From Volvox africanus (lineage: Eukaryota > Chlorophyta > Chlorophyceae > Chlamydomonadales > Volvocaceae): DNA of 64,000 nt. The position numbers were made by a program, and so were the translations under genes. The DNA is taken from the NCBI GenBank assembly GCA_030268105.1, contig BSDZ01000114.1, positions 1,013,983-1,077,982 on the forward strand. The letters run 5' to 3'. The notes below the pieces were generated by a model. That model saw only the letters and a program-made list of their open reading frames with translations. It was not told the origin of the DNA and searched no databases. Shown here piece by piece: positions 45,201 through 60,097 of the stretch (within the stretch, counting starts at the first letter, position 1; every line of letters starts with the position of its first letter).

Positions 45201-48200
45201 GGGGCAGGGGCAGGGGCAGGGCCAGGGCCAGGGGCAGGGGCAGGGCCAGGGGCAGGGGCAGGGGCAGGGGCAGGGCCAGGGCCAGGGCCAGGGCCAGGGC
45301 CAGGGCCAGGGCCAGGGGCAGGGCAGGGGCAGGGGCAGGGCCAGGGCCAGGGCCAGGGCCAGGGCCAGGGCCAGGGCCAGGGCCAGGGCCAGGGCCAGGG
45401 CCAGGGCCAGGGCCAGGGCCAGGGCCAGGGCCAGGGCCAGGGCCAGGGCCAGGGCCAGGGCCAGGGCCAGGGCCAGGGCCAGGGCCAGGGGCAGGGGCAG
45501 GGCAGGGGCAGGGCCAGGGCCAGGGCCAGGGCCAGGGCCAGGGCCAGGGGCAGGGCAAGGGCAGGGGCAGGGGCAGGGGCAGGGCCAGGGCCAGGGGCAG
45601 GGGCAGGGCCAGGGGCAGGGGCAGGGGCAGGGGCAGGGGCAGGGGCAGGGGCAGGGCCAGGGGCAGGGGCAGGGGCAGGGGCAGGGGCAGGGGCAGGGCC
45701 AGGGCCAGGGCAGGGCCAGGGCCAGGGCCAGGGCCAGGGCCAGGGCCAGGGACAGGGCTAGGGCCAGGGCCAGGGCCAGGGCCAGGGCCAGGGCCAGGGG
45801 CAGGGGCAGGGCAGGGGCAGGGCCAGGGCCAGGGCCAGGGCCAGGGCCAGGGCCAGGGGCAGGGCAAGGGCAGGGGCAGGGGCAGGGGCAGGGCCAGGGC
45901 CAGGGGCAGGGGCAGGGCCAGGGGCAGGGGCAGGGGCAGGGGCAGGGGCAGGGGCAGGGGCAGGGCCAGGGGCAGGGGCAGGGCCAGGGCCAGGGCCAGG
46001 GCCAGGGCCAGAGGCAGGGCAGGGGCAGGGGCAGGGCCAGGGCCAGGGCCAGGGCCAGAGGCAGGGGCAGGGGCGTGGGCAGGGCCAGGGCCAGGGCCAG
46101 GGCAGGGCCAGGGCCAGGGCCAGGGCCAGGGCCAGGGCCAGGGCCAGGGGCAGGGCAAGGGCTGGGGCAGGGGCAGGGGCAGGGGCAGGGCCAGGGGCAG
46201 GGGCAGGGCCAGGGGCAGGGGCAGGGGCAGGGGCAGGGGCAGGGGCAGGGCCAGGGGCAGGGGCAGGGCCAGGGCCAGGGCCAGGGCCAGGGCCAGAGGC
46301 AGGGCAGGGGCAGGGGCAGGGCCAGGGCCAGGGCCAGGGCCAGGGCCAGGGCCAGGGCCAGGGCCAGAGGCAGGGGCAGGGGCGTGGGCAGGGCCAGGGC
46401 CAGGGCCAGGGCAGGGCCAGGGCCAGGGCCAGGGCCAGGGCCAGGGCCAGGGCCAGGGGCAGGGCCAGGGCAGGGGCAGGGGCAGGGCCAGGGCTAGGGC
46501 CAGGGCCAGGGCCAGGGCCAGGGCCAGGGCCAGGACCAGGGGCAGGGCAAGGGCAGGGGCAGGGCCAGGGCCAGGGCCAGGGTCAGGGGCAGGGGCGGGG
46601 CAGGGCCAGGGCAAGGGCCAGGGCCAGGGCCAGGGCCAGGGCCAGGGCCAGGGCCAGGGCCAGGGCCAGGGGCAGGGCAGGGGCAGGGGCAGGGCCAGGG
46701 CCAGGGCCAGGGCCAGGGCCAGGGCCAGGGCCAGGGCCAGGGCCAGGGCCAGGGCCAGGGCCAGGGCCAGGGCCAGGGCCAGGGCCAGGGCCAGGGCCAG
46801 GGCCAGGGCCAGGGCCAGGGCCAGGGCCAGGGCCAGGGCCAGGGCCAGGGCCAGGGCCAGGGGCAGGGGCAGGGCAGGGGCAGGGCCAGGGCCAGGGCCA
46901 GGGCCAGGGCCAGGGCCAGGGCCAGGGGCAGGGCCAGGGCAGGGGCAGGGGCAGGGCCAGGGCCAGGGGCAGGGGCAGGGCCAGGGGCAGGGGCAGGGGC
47001 AGGGGCAGGGGCAGGGGCAGGGGCAGGGGCAGGGCCAGGGGCAGGGGCAGGGCCAGGGCCAGGGCCAGGGCCAGGGCCAGAGGCAGGGCAGGGGCAGGGG
47101 CAGGGCCAGGGCCAGGGCCAGGGCCAGAGGCAGGGGCAGGGGCGTGGGCAGGGCCAGGGCCAGGGCCAGGGCAGGGCCAGGGCCAGGGCCAGGGCCAGGG
47201 CCAGGGCCAGGGCCAGGGGCAGGGCAAGGGCTGGGGCAGGGGCAGGGGCAGGGCCAGGGCCAGGGGCAGGGGCAGGGCCAGGGGCAGGGGCAGGGGCAGG
47301 GGCAGGGGCAGGGGCAGGGCCAGGGGCAGGGGCAGGGCCAGGGCCAGGGCCAGGGCCAGGGCCAGAGGCAGGGCAGGGGCAGGGGCAGGGCCAGGGCCAG
47401 GGCCAGGGCCAGGGCCAGGGCCAGGGCCAGGGCCAGAGGCAGGGGCAGGGGCGTGGGCAGGGCCAGGGCCAGGGCCAGGGCAGGGCCAGGGCCAGGGCCA
47501 GGGCCAGGGCCAGGGCCAGGGCCAGGGGCAGGGCCAGGGCAGGGGCAGGGGCAGGGCCAGGGCTAGGGCCAGGGCCAGGGCCAGGGCCAGGGCCAGGGCC
47601 AGGACCAGGGGCAGGGCAAGGGCAGGGGCAGGGCCAGGGCCAGGGCCAGGGTCAGGGGCAGGGGCGGGGCAGGGCCAGGGCAAGGGCCAGGGCCAGGGCC
47701 AGGGCCAGGGCCAGGGCCAGGGCCAGGGCCAGGGCCAGGGCCAGGGGCAGGGCAGGGGCAGGGGCAGGGCCAGGGCCAGGGCCAGGGCCAGGGCCAGGGC
47801 CAGGGCCAGGGCCAGGGCCAGGGCCAGGGCCAGGGCCAGGGCCAGGGCCAGGGCCAGGGCCAGGGCCAGGGCCAGGGCCAGGGCCAGGGCCAGGGCCAGG
47901 GCCAGGGCCAGGGCCAGGGCCAGAGGCAGGGGCAGGGGCAGGGGCAGGGGCAGGGACAGGGGCAGGGACAGGGACAAAGAACTGGCAGAGACCTTGTACC
48001 TCAGCAGGTCTGGCATATTGTTCTTTTTTGGAAGCTTTGCCTAAATTAGCCTGTAAATCTTTTCGTGCATGTGATAGTGATGTGACCACCAGGTAGGGAG
48101 CCACCACCACGCAAAAGCGCCACAAATCTGGCGGCAGGTGACAAAGATGAAATTCACAATGACATATCTTGGCCCTTCCTTAACCCAAGCGAGATGGGAC

Positions 48201-48902
48201 AGCAGCGCAAGAGGTACAAGGATGCAACTGAGCGGAAAAGCCCCTAAAACGAGAACACCAGTTTTAAGGTATGAATTTAAAAAGGTATTATAGAAATGTT
48301 CTACGTTACGAAGGCCCTCGGTAAAAAGCATGAAATGAAGCCCTCGCCGACTTCACACCTGTGCAGCACACATTTGACTTTCCACGGTTGTTCTCCGAAG
48401 CTAAGATGAGTAATTTATGTTTCGTTATTGCTGCATTGTTTGACCGCAAGATGCGGTCACAGGGATGTCCACGCGAGGTAACGTTAGTTGTAACCTAGTA
48501 CGTATTGTGACGTTCCAAACCCTTTACCTTCGGCTTGGGAATTCCGCTCGCCGTATGGTTGCGACAGCTTCCAATAAATGTATGTACGCTCTCAACGTTT
48601 AGTTCCGGGACTTCATCAGGGTCGTCGTTACGGTGCGCGTCGGCAAGCGATTCTTCTCCAACGCTACCCAGCATGTACGACCAATATCCGTCGTCAACTT
48701 CGCTGCTGGTAGTGCTTTCAGCAAGGGTTGCGCAGTCTGTATTCCCCTGGAGCTCTTGTTGGTCACGCGGGTCCTTCCTAGCCAACAGATTAGCTATCTT
48801 GACGCTCAAGTCCGATATAGAGCGCGTAGCACCCAGCTGCTGGGGACCGGCTGTTACGCCGGTGAAGCTGTGCATGGCGCCGTGTATGGCGTCGTCGGCC
48901 AC
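36280..48902 (-). CDS. SAM-dependent class I methyltransferase, paralog A
   Basis: Six exons on the minus strand, in transcript order: 48902-48528, 39357-39308, 38892-38754, 37679-37608, 36968-36748, 36427-36280; 334 aa. Exons 2-6 have the same lengths and phases as paralog B. Exon 1 encodes a poorly conserved, probably disordered N-terminus ending PELNVESVHTF…GIPKPK. Exon 2 gives GTGLAPWEIHRPQ, a PWxxxRPQ segment common just before the Rossmann core of many small-molecule methyltransferases. Exon 3 has SAM motif I, VLDAGCGIGDNALYVA. Exon 5 has FSVVLDSSTFHCFSDSDRER and RPRGLIYMNCMSEEE. Exon 6 ends in QAKARLFTIRKL. The substrate is unknown. Intron 1 is 9,170 bp, about 93% minisatellite; introns 3 and 4 carry a TATATC array and a 22-bp array. 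It starts 838 bp from the divergent ITPA gene. Whether the giant intron is spliced efficiently cannot be seen. Confidence 0.87.
37243..37540. repeat. 22-bp tandem array in methyltransferase A intron 4
   Basis: About 13.5 copies of a 22-bp unit beginning ACGTGTACTGCAGGGTGTGTGC. Most copies look identical; the last three differ by a few bases. Units contain the palindromes CTGCAG and GTGCAC across the junction. There are no unique spacers, so it is not a CRISPR. Confidence 0.95.
38261..38524. repeat. (TATATC)n hexamer array in methyltransferase A intron 3
   Basis: About 40 units of TATATC (GATATA on the transcript strand), with CTAGACC variants at the high-coordinate end. Confidence 0.95.
39440..47974 (-). 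repeat. giant CCCTGN minisatellite filling intron 1 of methyltransferase A
   Basis: About 8.5 kb of GGGCCA and GGGGCA hexamers (CCCTGG and CCCTGC on the transcript strand) mixed with 5-bp GGGCA units and rare variants (GGGCTA, GGGCAA, GGGCGT, GAGGCA, GGACCA, GGTCA). Rare variants recur at regular distances, which shows higher-order repeats. The right edge degrades into GGGACA units. Flanking it are the coding exon 39308-39357 and, at the other end, exon 48528-48902, so it is an intron. It produces open frames of up to about 1,700 codons that are artefacts of a stop-poor repeat. Confidence 0.97.
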
Positions 48903-49740
48903 ACCCGAAAATGCGCAAAAATAATCACAGCTACCCTAATGTACGCGCCTCTTCAGTCTCAACGTATAAACAGCCGATAATATAACTAATATGGATACAC
49001 TGTCGAAATTGAGTTCAAAGCTTTGTTGGGGTGGGATGTACGAGAGGTCTGTGTGGCTAAATGAACTCGAAGAGGAGGGAGCGTGTACATGTAAGTGTTG
49101 TGTAAATAATTAGGATAACATGTTTTGAGAGAAAAGAAAATGTACATATGCCAGGTTAGGCGGAATGCCAACACTTGTCGCTTTAGGCAGGCTCGTACGA
49201 CGGATGTCGTGGCCATCGGGTGGTTTCCATCACAGGAGGCTTGTCCTACCTCAAAATCTTTCGCTGATCTTCAGGGATAATGATGACTGATATATTCCTG
49301 AAGAGTGCATTTGAACTTAGTAAACATTTAAGCGAAGTTTCATGTATCTGTAGCAAAACGCATTCTGAAATTCTTCCACATTAACTTTCTTTATTTCATC
49401 TATGAAGAATATTAGAAATATGTAAAGGATAATGATGAGGAATTTCCGGCTCCGAATGGTTTCTCTTTAAAATGGAATTCGATCTCATCGGTACGAATTT
49501 AAGCCAAGGTTTTTGATCACAGAATCAGTGTGCCTATGGTGCTGGGGTAAAGAAAATCTCGAAGTTGGAGGGGCAATGCTCGGCCCTCCACAGTCCCGTA
49601 CGGGTTGAAATCCCTCATCGACAAATCAGCTTATTTTAGTTAAGTTCTTCATGATTGGCATCGCTCGATTAAACGCGCCTGCGTGCATGCGCTCGGAAGC
49701 CTTTGGGCTGCGCGGCCGGCGCCATTTTACTATTGCAGCC
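48903..49740. promoter_or_regulatory. divergent promoter region between methyltransferase A and ITPA
   Basis: An 838-bp gap separates the two start codons, which face away from each other. The middle part (about 49080-49560) is AT-rich. I see no exon in it and no clear TATA element; it is inferred to serve both genes from position only. Confidence 0.4.
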
Positions 49741-52700
49741 ATGGCAACTCCCAAGAAAATATACTTTGCAACCGGAAACAAGAAGAAATTAGAGGAGGCG
49801 AGTTTCAAGAGGCTGGTAACACCTACCTTGAGACGGGACGCTGCGCGGGCACAACTAAGTGGCTAGATAGAGCACTTAAACCGCTAGGCTTCCTTTACAT
49901 CGATACTATGACTGCATTATGCAGTCGGACGTACGTGCGTTGTAACCCGCACCCTCATGGAAACGTCCCGCTGGGGTCCAGTCCTTGCCCGCGCGCCAAA
50001 TCTCTTGACCAATACAAGTACCGGGCATGTAATTTGCATCTGGGTTCCATGTGGTGGGATCCATAGGCCTCCTGTCTGGGTTTCTTCGGCCTGCGCGAAT
50101 CCCCCCGGTGACTCTTCCCCCGTCCCCCCCCCCGTCCCTCATTCTCTACGTTCCCGTCCCTACCGACCCATTCACATACCCCTTGCCTCTCAAGCAATCG
50201 CTTATTCTCCCTTTCCTGGCGTATAGACTCCTCCCACCGGGACTACTCTGTGAGCTTCGCGTAACCGCCTCTCCCTTTCCTACCCGCTATCCTACCAGAC
50301 ATCTGAGGCCGTACACGGCGGCCTCTTCACCACCTACGACCCGTTGTCGCCCGCTCACTCGCACACTCCAGCCCAACGGCACGCCCCACGTAGCAAAGCG
50401 TATCTCGGCACTCTTCATTGCACTACTGCACTGGGGCACCGGGAGGAGCTCGCCTAGATGTAAACTGCTGTGCCCCACACCCCGGGTAATGACTGTTCCT
50501 TCCTCCCACTCGCCTGGTGGTCATTTTCTCCGGCCAGGTTGCGGCGATCCTGGCGTCTGGTGCCGCGCTGCCCTTCACCGTGGAAGCTGCGAAGCTGGAC
50601 CTGCCGGAGCTGCAGGTACCGCGCACTCACTGTGTGTGTACGTGCAGTGTTGATGTACGTATACGCGTCAATGCGCCGCCGAGGAAATGCATGTGTGTGC
50701 GTGTGTGTATTGTCCGGGATCTTCTCTCCATTCATGTGTGCGTGGGTGCCCAGCCGGCTCGCTTGCTCCCCGTCTCATCGCTTACGTAGGCAGTCTCAGT
50801 CGACACAACGACATCCCAACGACTTTAAAACGACCCTGTAACGTCTCCCATACCCCGTTTTCCCCCAAATACCCATACGTTTACATGCAGGGTGAGCCAG
50901 AGGACATCTCCAAGGAGAAATGCCGGATCGCCGCAAAGCTGGTAAGCAGAGGGGGTTTCTGGTCACTCCAGGGAGGCTGTGTCTACACGGCTGAGCGAAG
51001 CCGGCCCGGGGTATGCGGGCGATGTCGGAATAGGCCCCACCCGGATGGGACCATGTCCCCGTGTGCGGAAGTCCCCCGGCCGCTGGTGTCGGGGAGGGCG
51101 CGTCGCTGATGGCGCGATTGGATGGTACCTGAACCGGCTGACGAGATGGTGCTGGTGCTGGTGCTGGTGCTGGTGCTGGTGCTGGTGTTGGTGGATAAAG
51201 GGGTATTGAATAGAGGCCCGCACAAGGGGGCTGGTGGCTTGGGGCGACGTCTGGCAGCAGTAGCAGTAGCAGTAACAGTAAGCTACGTCCCCATCGCTGC
51301 ACTCTTTAGCCCAAGAGCGGTGGTTTTAGCTCCTCCCCCCGCCCTCCGACCCCCGGCACCTCGTGCGGGTTCTTTCCACCTTTCGCCCTTGTAAGGTCTC
51401 TTACCTACCGCCACGGCCACCACCACCAACCGAAGCGCAAAGATGCCCCCTCTGTCCAGGCCGTCTCCTACTCCCCCAGCTCAGTCCGGCAAGCCACCCT
51501 CACTTGTGGTTGCCATGGTTGTTGATCAACCTCATACACACACACATCTCCTCCCTCATACCCATACATGTACGTTTATGCTAGACCCCAGCTGCGTCTA
51601 CCCAATCTGCCCGCTGCCGTACTCTTCCCCGCAGGTGGGGGGTGCGGTGATGGTGGAGGATACCTCTCTGTGTTACAATGCGCTCAAAGGACTACCGGGT
51701 GGGGTAGTGTGTATGTGTTTATGTGTACATATATTTACGGGAGGGGGAAAGGGGGGGGGCCAAAACGCAATGTGCTAATACCACAATCAAAGATGCGACG
51801 AGAGAGTTAGTCCTCTGAGGAGGGGTGGGGAGGGCGGTTGCCGATGAGGATGTAGGGCAGCTGAGGAGAGGTCGGGAGGAAAAACGAGGAGGGAGGAGTG
51901 GGACGGGGCAGGCGGTAAGGTCAGGAGGCTGGGGAGGTGACGCAATTTCTCCTTCTTGTGGTCCCATGCCAATTTACCAGAGTTTTGTACGACCCCCTTG
52001 TCGATTCCCTTCGTGCCGACTGTACGTGGTGTATTGGGCGGGTATTTGCCGTAACCCGCTCCTTTCCCCTTCCGCCCCTCGGAGGCCCCATCTTCTCCTC
52101 CCTACCCCCTACCGCCACATACACACACGCACACATACACACACATACTCCCCTTTGAACCCTTCATGCCCAAATGAAACACGTGGTGTACGAGCAGGGC
52201 CGTACATTAAGTGGTTTCTTGAGAAGCTTGGGCATGATGGCCTGAACAGGATGCTAGGTGAGGTCGAGGTGCAGTGTGTGGGATGGGGGGTGAGGCGGGC
52301 GGGATGCAGCCGTGGGTCCCGTCGAACAGGTTCTCTGGTTTTGCTGGATTATCACAGTATCTTATCTCTCTCTCTCTATATATATATGTGTGTGTGTGTG
52401 TGTATGTGTGTGTGTGTGTGTGTGTGTGTATATTGTGATAAGGCAATCCAGAACGACTAGCGACTCGACAGAGGAACGTATAAGTAGTCGTAAAGCAAAA
52501 AAGAGGGAAGTCGACTCCAACGACTCCAATGAACAACGGAAGTCGATAAACCCGACTGAAGGTTAGAGTGGTTAGGGTGGTTTTATTCTCTGAGCCGCAT
52601 CTCAGGGCAGGGGGTGCACGTCCCCCAGTTCCCAAAGTATTTCCTTACCTGACCTGATCGAGTTATAGGTTCCACCAAATTAATCGTGATTGCCATAACG

Positions 52701-54103
52701 GAGCGGACAACCGCCAAGCTGTACGGCAGCGCAGAGGTTACGGCTTCGTACATCCATCCAACTCAGGCGCCATCTTGACTCTTCTCCATCCATCCCGGCC
52801 CGCATATACACACACACGCACACACATATACACACGCGCAGCCAAGTTCTCAGCCCGGGGACTCCATGCCCCCTTCCCTCCCCTCCCCTCCCCTTCCCTC
52901 CCCTCCCCTTCCCTCCCCTCCTCTCCCCTTCCCTCCCCTTCCCTCCCCTCCCCTCTTGCAGCTGGCTTCGATGATAAGACGGCGTACGCGCAGTGTATCT
53001 TTGCCTACACGCCCGGTAAGGTGGCGGCGAGAGGAGGGGGGGAGGCTGCCGAGGACCCGCACGAGGTCGGGTTGCAACCCGGTGGCAGAATACCCAGCCG
53101 TATCCCGCCTCCCCTTCTCCCGCTCCCACCGCGCCTTCGCTTTTCTGTACTTTCGTGTTCCAACCACCACGACCGTTACAACTACCACCAGCAGCTCAGC
53201 TCCTTCTGTATTTAACGCACTTCCCCCCCCCCTGGGCGATACATTAGCCCTCCTGCGTCCATCTGCATCCTGCATCCCCCTTCATGTACCAAACACCGGG
53301 TGGGCATCCCTGGCCGTGCCAACTCGAACAGCATGTGCCCCTTCCTTTCTATGCGTAATAGCCCGTACGCCGTACCTCCATGCGTTGTACGACAGGTCCC
53401 GAGACGGAGCCTATTGTGTTTGTGGGGCGCACCCCGGGCCGCATCGTGCCCGCCCGGGGCCCCTCCGACTTCGGTTGGGACCCGGTCTTCGAACCCTCAG
53501 GTGCGTCTGTGCGTGCGTGTGTATGTGACTTATGACAGGGGCAAAGCCAGTATTGCTTACCGTGTGTGTGTGTATGTGTGTGTGTCCGTCTCGTGAGCCC
53601 CCTTAAGCCGAATCGTACTCACAGATTTCATTCAATACACGCATTTGTGACACCTCACGGGAGAACCTCTCATCGGGCACGTAACCAGCAGAGCGCCAAA
53701 GCACTCCCCCTGGCCATGTAATCTCTCCCTCATTGCGCTTCGGCTTTTCTCCGCACTCGTCCACATCCGTTAAGCCGTAACACACACAAATCCCATTCGG
53801 GGAGCCTGGCCTGAGAGTCCTTCCCGTGTGGGCCTCTCTGACATTGAGTTGAGCTGTGTCGGTTGGGTTAACAAACGTTAATGCACAGGTTTTAATCAGA
53901 CGTATGCGGAGATGGAAAAAGAGACCAAGAATACGATCTCCCACAGGTGGGGTGGGGGGTGGCAAAGGACGTGCTGTTCGACCTGAAATGAAGCATGTGT
54001 GTATATCCAGGTGAACGTGTACGTGTACGTGTACGTGCTCTTCAGGTACCGCTCGCTGGATTTGCTCCGAAACTACCTTTTGGAGCATGCAGAGAAGTCT
54101 TAA
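49741..54103 (+). CDS. ITPA: Inosine triphosphate pyrophosphatase (ITPase, HAM1/RdgB family)
   Basis: Hydrolyses ITP, dITP and XTP to monophosphates plus pyrophosphate, cleaning the nucleotide pool. Nine exons: 49741-49797, 50538-50615, 50891-50941, 51635-51698, 52198-52257, 52962-53015, 53396-53500, 53889-53946, 54046-54103; 194 aa, the same length as human ITPA. The N-terminal substrate motif is [29 protein letters not shown] and [20 protein letters not shown] (catalytic Asp in ED) follow, then [18 protein letters not shown], the HAM1 signature SDFGWDPxF, and a final NTISHRYRSL. The first intron appears to use a GC donor (GAG|GCGAGT at 49798), which restores the family's KKLEEV junction. 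A GT donor 15 nt later would add five residues not found in the family. No signal or targeting peptide is evident, so it is probably cytosolic. Confidence 0.95.
51147..51192 (+). repeat. (GGTGCT)n array in ITPA intron 3
   Basis: About seven GGTGCT units in the intron 50942-51634. Confidence 0.9.
52366..52432 (+). repeat. (CT)n-(TA)n-(GT)n compound microsatellite in ITPA intron 5
   Basis: Short CT and TA runs followed by about 25 GT units, interrupted once by TATGT. Confidence 0.9.
52866..52955 (+). repeat. polypyrimidine CCCTTCCCTC array before ITPA exon 6
   Basis: About 90 bp of TTCCCTCCCC-type units run straight into the acceptor TTGCAG (exon starts 52962), so the array doubles as the polypyrimidine tract. 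Confidence 0.9.
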
Positions 54104-55705
54104 CAGCGAGGACCAACCCTCTTTTACGGGACTGCAAGTTTTCATGGTTCGTTCGCTGAGTCCCGCGAGTGGTGTGCACCGAAACGGACGCCGCGGGAGA
54201 GCCAGGCCGCACGTGTAACCAGCAGCGCCAGGAGGAGGAGGAGGTGTTACTAGGAGGAGATTTTATCCTCTCCGTATGCCTCCGTGAGAACCCACCACAT
54301 GTATATGGGTGTTACAAGGTGCTGGTGGGAAATCTTAACCAGATATAGACCCAGTAACCGCTGACTATTAACCGCTAACTGGGGCGGAGCACCGCCTTTC
54401 CAAAGCTATGGTGTGAGAGATGACCACGTGTGTATATGTATGCCGGAAAAACAACATGTGTGCGTGCGACAATGCCCGTGTATGTATGAGTCATATATGT
54501 TTGGTTTATGTTGGGGGGAGGCCAGGGGAGACGGCTCTGAGACGCTGATGTTTGCTTCTCCCTTCCCTTTCCTTCCCTGGATTCACTGTTCAATCTTCTC
54601 ACCCCCCCTTACCCCGTGCGAGTCGCTCAACTTCGGTAAGAAACGCAGCCTTCTCTGGACGGGCGGCTCAGGAAATGTTGTGCTATTTGGTATCACAGCC
54701 TCCCACATTCACGGCAATAACAATATCGTACGGATTAACCGGAAGACACCAGCAGATGAGCGTCTTCCTTAGGGGGGAAATCAAAGATGATGTCACGACG
54801 GTAATACGACGTGACAAGGAAGCCAAGCGACACTCGGCTGTCGGTACAGAGAACAAACAACATTTGTTTTCTCCAATGTTTCCAAAAGCTTAAGCTTCAA
54901 AATGCAATGTTTTTAATGGGCTCTACAACATTACTGCGGCCAAGTCGCAGTAGGGTTCCTTAACCCATGCACAAGTATTGCTTTACGCTCTATACGCGAG
55001 TATGTTCGCGGGTTTTCCGCCAATTAGAAGAGGTTCTATCCAATGAGCCCATCATTGAAGTCTGCCGGCCTACGTGGTCTTAGGAACAAGTCGGACCTCG
55101 TTGCCGCGTCAGACATGGCAGGTCAGGTCCCTACGGAAGCAGCGCGGAAAAACCGCAAAATCCGTAAATTTCATATGACTCATGAACGGCAAAATACTGC
55201 AGATGTCTTGTTGTCCTTCCCAACGGCGGTAGAGGGGCCGAAAATGGCCGGAATAAGCATAAATGGGAGAACCTGGGCGGGCAACGCACAGCCATGATCC
55301 TGGGTCTCAAAGGGCATTGCGATTGCCTGTGGGTGATCCCACATGGCAACCAAATCCCATGGAACCACCTATCCCGGGCAACTTGAGTGGTCATTCGCAT
55401 TCCTGGGTGAGACATTTGTTGTGAAGCGTCCGTGCTTGGGAGCATGCCATGAAAGCCCATGACTTGTTACTTGCAGGGCATGTGAAGCCTGCGTTGAGCC
55501 TTCGGATTGCATGACATTGACTGGGAAGTTCAGCGGATACCCAAAGTCATGTACCTTTGTGATTACTGGCTTTTAAGTAGGAGGCCGCAAGAAGAATGAT
55601 TAAAGAGGAAACTTGGCAGCGTAAGCCGGGTATGTATCCTCACAGGAGTTCCTCCTCCTGGGAATGGAGGCGTTCCGCCCAACGACACCTAACGAGCAAC
55701 CTAGT
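54104..55705. other. intergenic downstream of ITPA
   Basis: Contains the ITPA 3' UTR. No gene-like exon chain was found; the frames open here lack recognisable motifs. A TGACGTCA-free, moderately AT-rich stretch follows from about 54.8 kb. Confidence 0.4.
54214..54218 (+). terminator. candidate TGTAA poly(A) signal for ITPA
   Basis: TGTAA 111 bp after the ITPA stop codon. Confidence 0.5.
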
Positions 55706-56281
55706 CTGGGGTCCAACAATCCAACCACAAAAAATGCAATTATATGAAATTTGTGGCTTACCTATCTTATACTTAAACTAATCTTATATAATAATTTAAC
55801 TTATCTTTTACTTAAATCAGAGGGTACCTGTGAATGTGGTGGTCAAGTGCACTAATAACCTGCACCTGAAAGCTTGTGTTTCTTCAAGTTTCGAATATTC
55901 AAGAACATTAAAATGTATAATACAACTATGTACCAAAAGTAACGCTGCCTCTGTGTTTGGATGCCTAATTAGAACTACGATTTTGTTGGTAGACTGGGGT
56001 CCAACAATCCAACCACAAAAAATGCAATTATATGAAATTTGTGGCTTACCTATCTTATACTTAAACTAATCTTATATAATAATTTAACTTATCTTTTACT
56101 TAAATCAGAGGGTACCTGTGAATGTGGTGGTCAAGTGCACTAATAACCTGCACCTGAAAGCTTGTGTTTCTTCAAGTTTCGAATATTCAAGAACATTAAA
56201 ATGTATAATACAACTATGTACCAAAAGTAACGCTGCCTCTGTGTTTGGATGCCTAATTAGAACTACGATTTTGTTGGTAGA
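55706..56281. repeat. 288-bp direct tandem duplication, two apparently identical copies
   Basis: Copy 1 is 55706-55993 and copy 2 is 55994-56281; both start CTGGGGTCCAACAATCC. I found no difference between the copies. The unit is AT-rich compared with the surroundings and contains no recognisable domain. 288 is a multiple of three, so one frame is repeated, but that frame is closed by stops in each copy. Confidence 0.95.
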
Positions 56282-56762
56282 CGTGGCTGGTCCATTTCTC
56301 GATGAGGTAATAATTCAAAATATAAAATTTATTTATGATGCTGGTGGCAGTATATTCCTAATGGTTAGCCGAATTATTGCAGTCTACTGATAAGGAAGCG
56401 GAAGGATTCAACTGAGATCAGGTCTGGAATTGCAAAACTTACGGTTTTACAAAGTTATAGAATTCCAGAGCAAGACTTGCGGCAATAACATCATGCAGGG
56501 CAGTCTCAGCATTGGAAAATGAAGCATAACCCATGATTTCCCGTACCGTTATCAATAGCTTAACCCTACATCGTAGGCCACGTCTTGGCCAGTATGCCAG
56601 TAGTTATCATTAAAAGATAAATATTACTTACTAATATGTATGACATTGGAGACCCTCTTAGTAATGGCGAGGTACAGAAATACTATCAACGGCCTCAATA
56701 GAAGCCACATTGTTGACTCCAGAAACCGATAAGAATAGGCGGCCACAATAACGCGGTCAGCA
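56282..56762. other. AT-rich upstream region of methyltransferase B
   Basis: About 480 bp, AT-rich, with no exon seen. It should contain the promoter and 5' UTR of the methyltransferase B gene. No specific element recognised. Confidence 0.4.

Positions 56763-60097
<3,335 letters not shown>

Noticed and set aside
39206..48016. Very long open frames (up to about 1,700 codons) on both strands with Pro/Leu/Ala or Gly/Arg/Gln repeats
   Set aside because: They are translations of the GGGCCA/GGGGCA minisatellite, which lacks stop codons in most frames. Coding exons of a methyltransferase flank it and place it in an intron.
55596..56390. Short open frames within and after the 288-bp duplication as a possible transposase remnant
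   Set aside because: No catalytic motif, terminal repeats or target-site duplication seen; the frames close within each copy.
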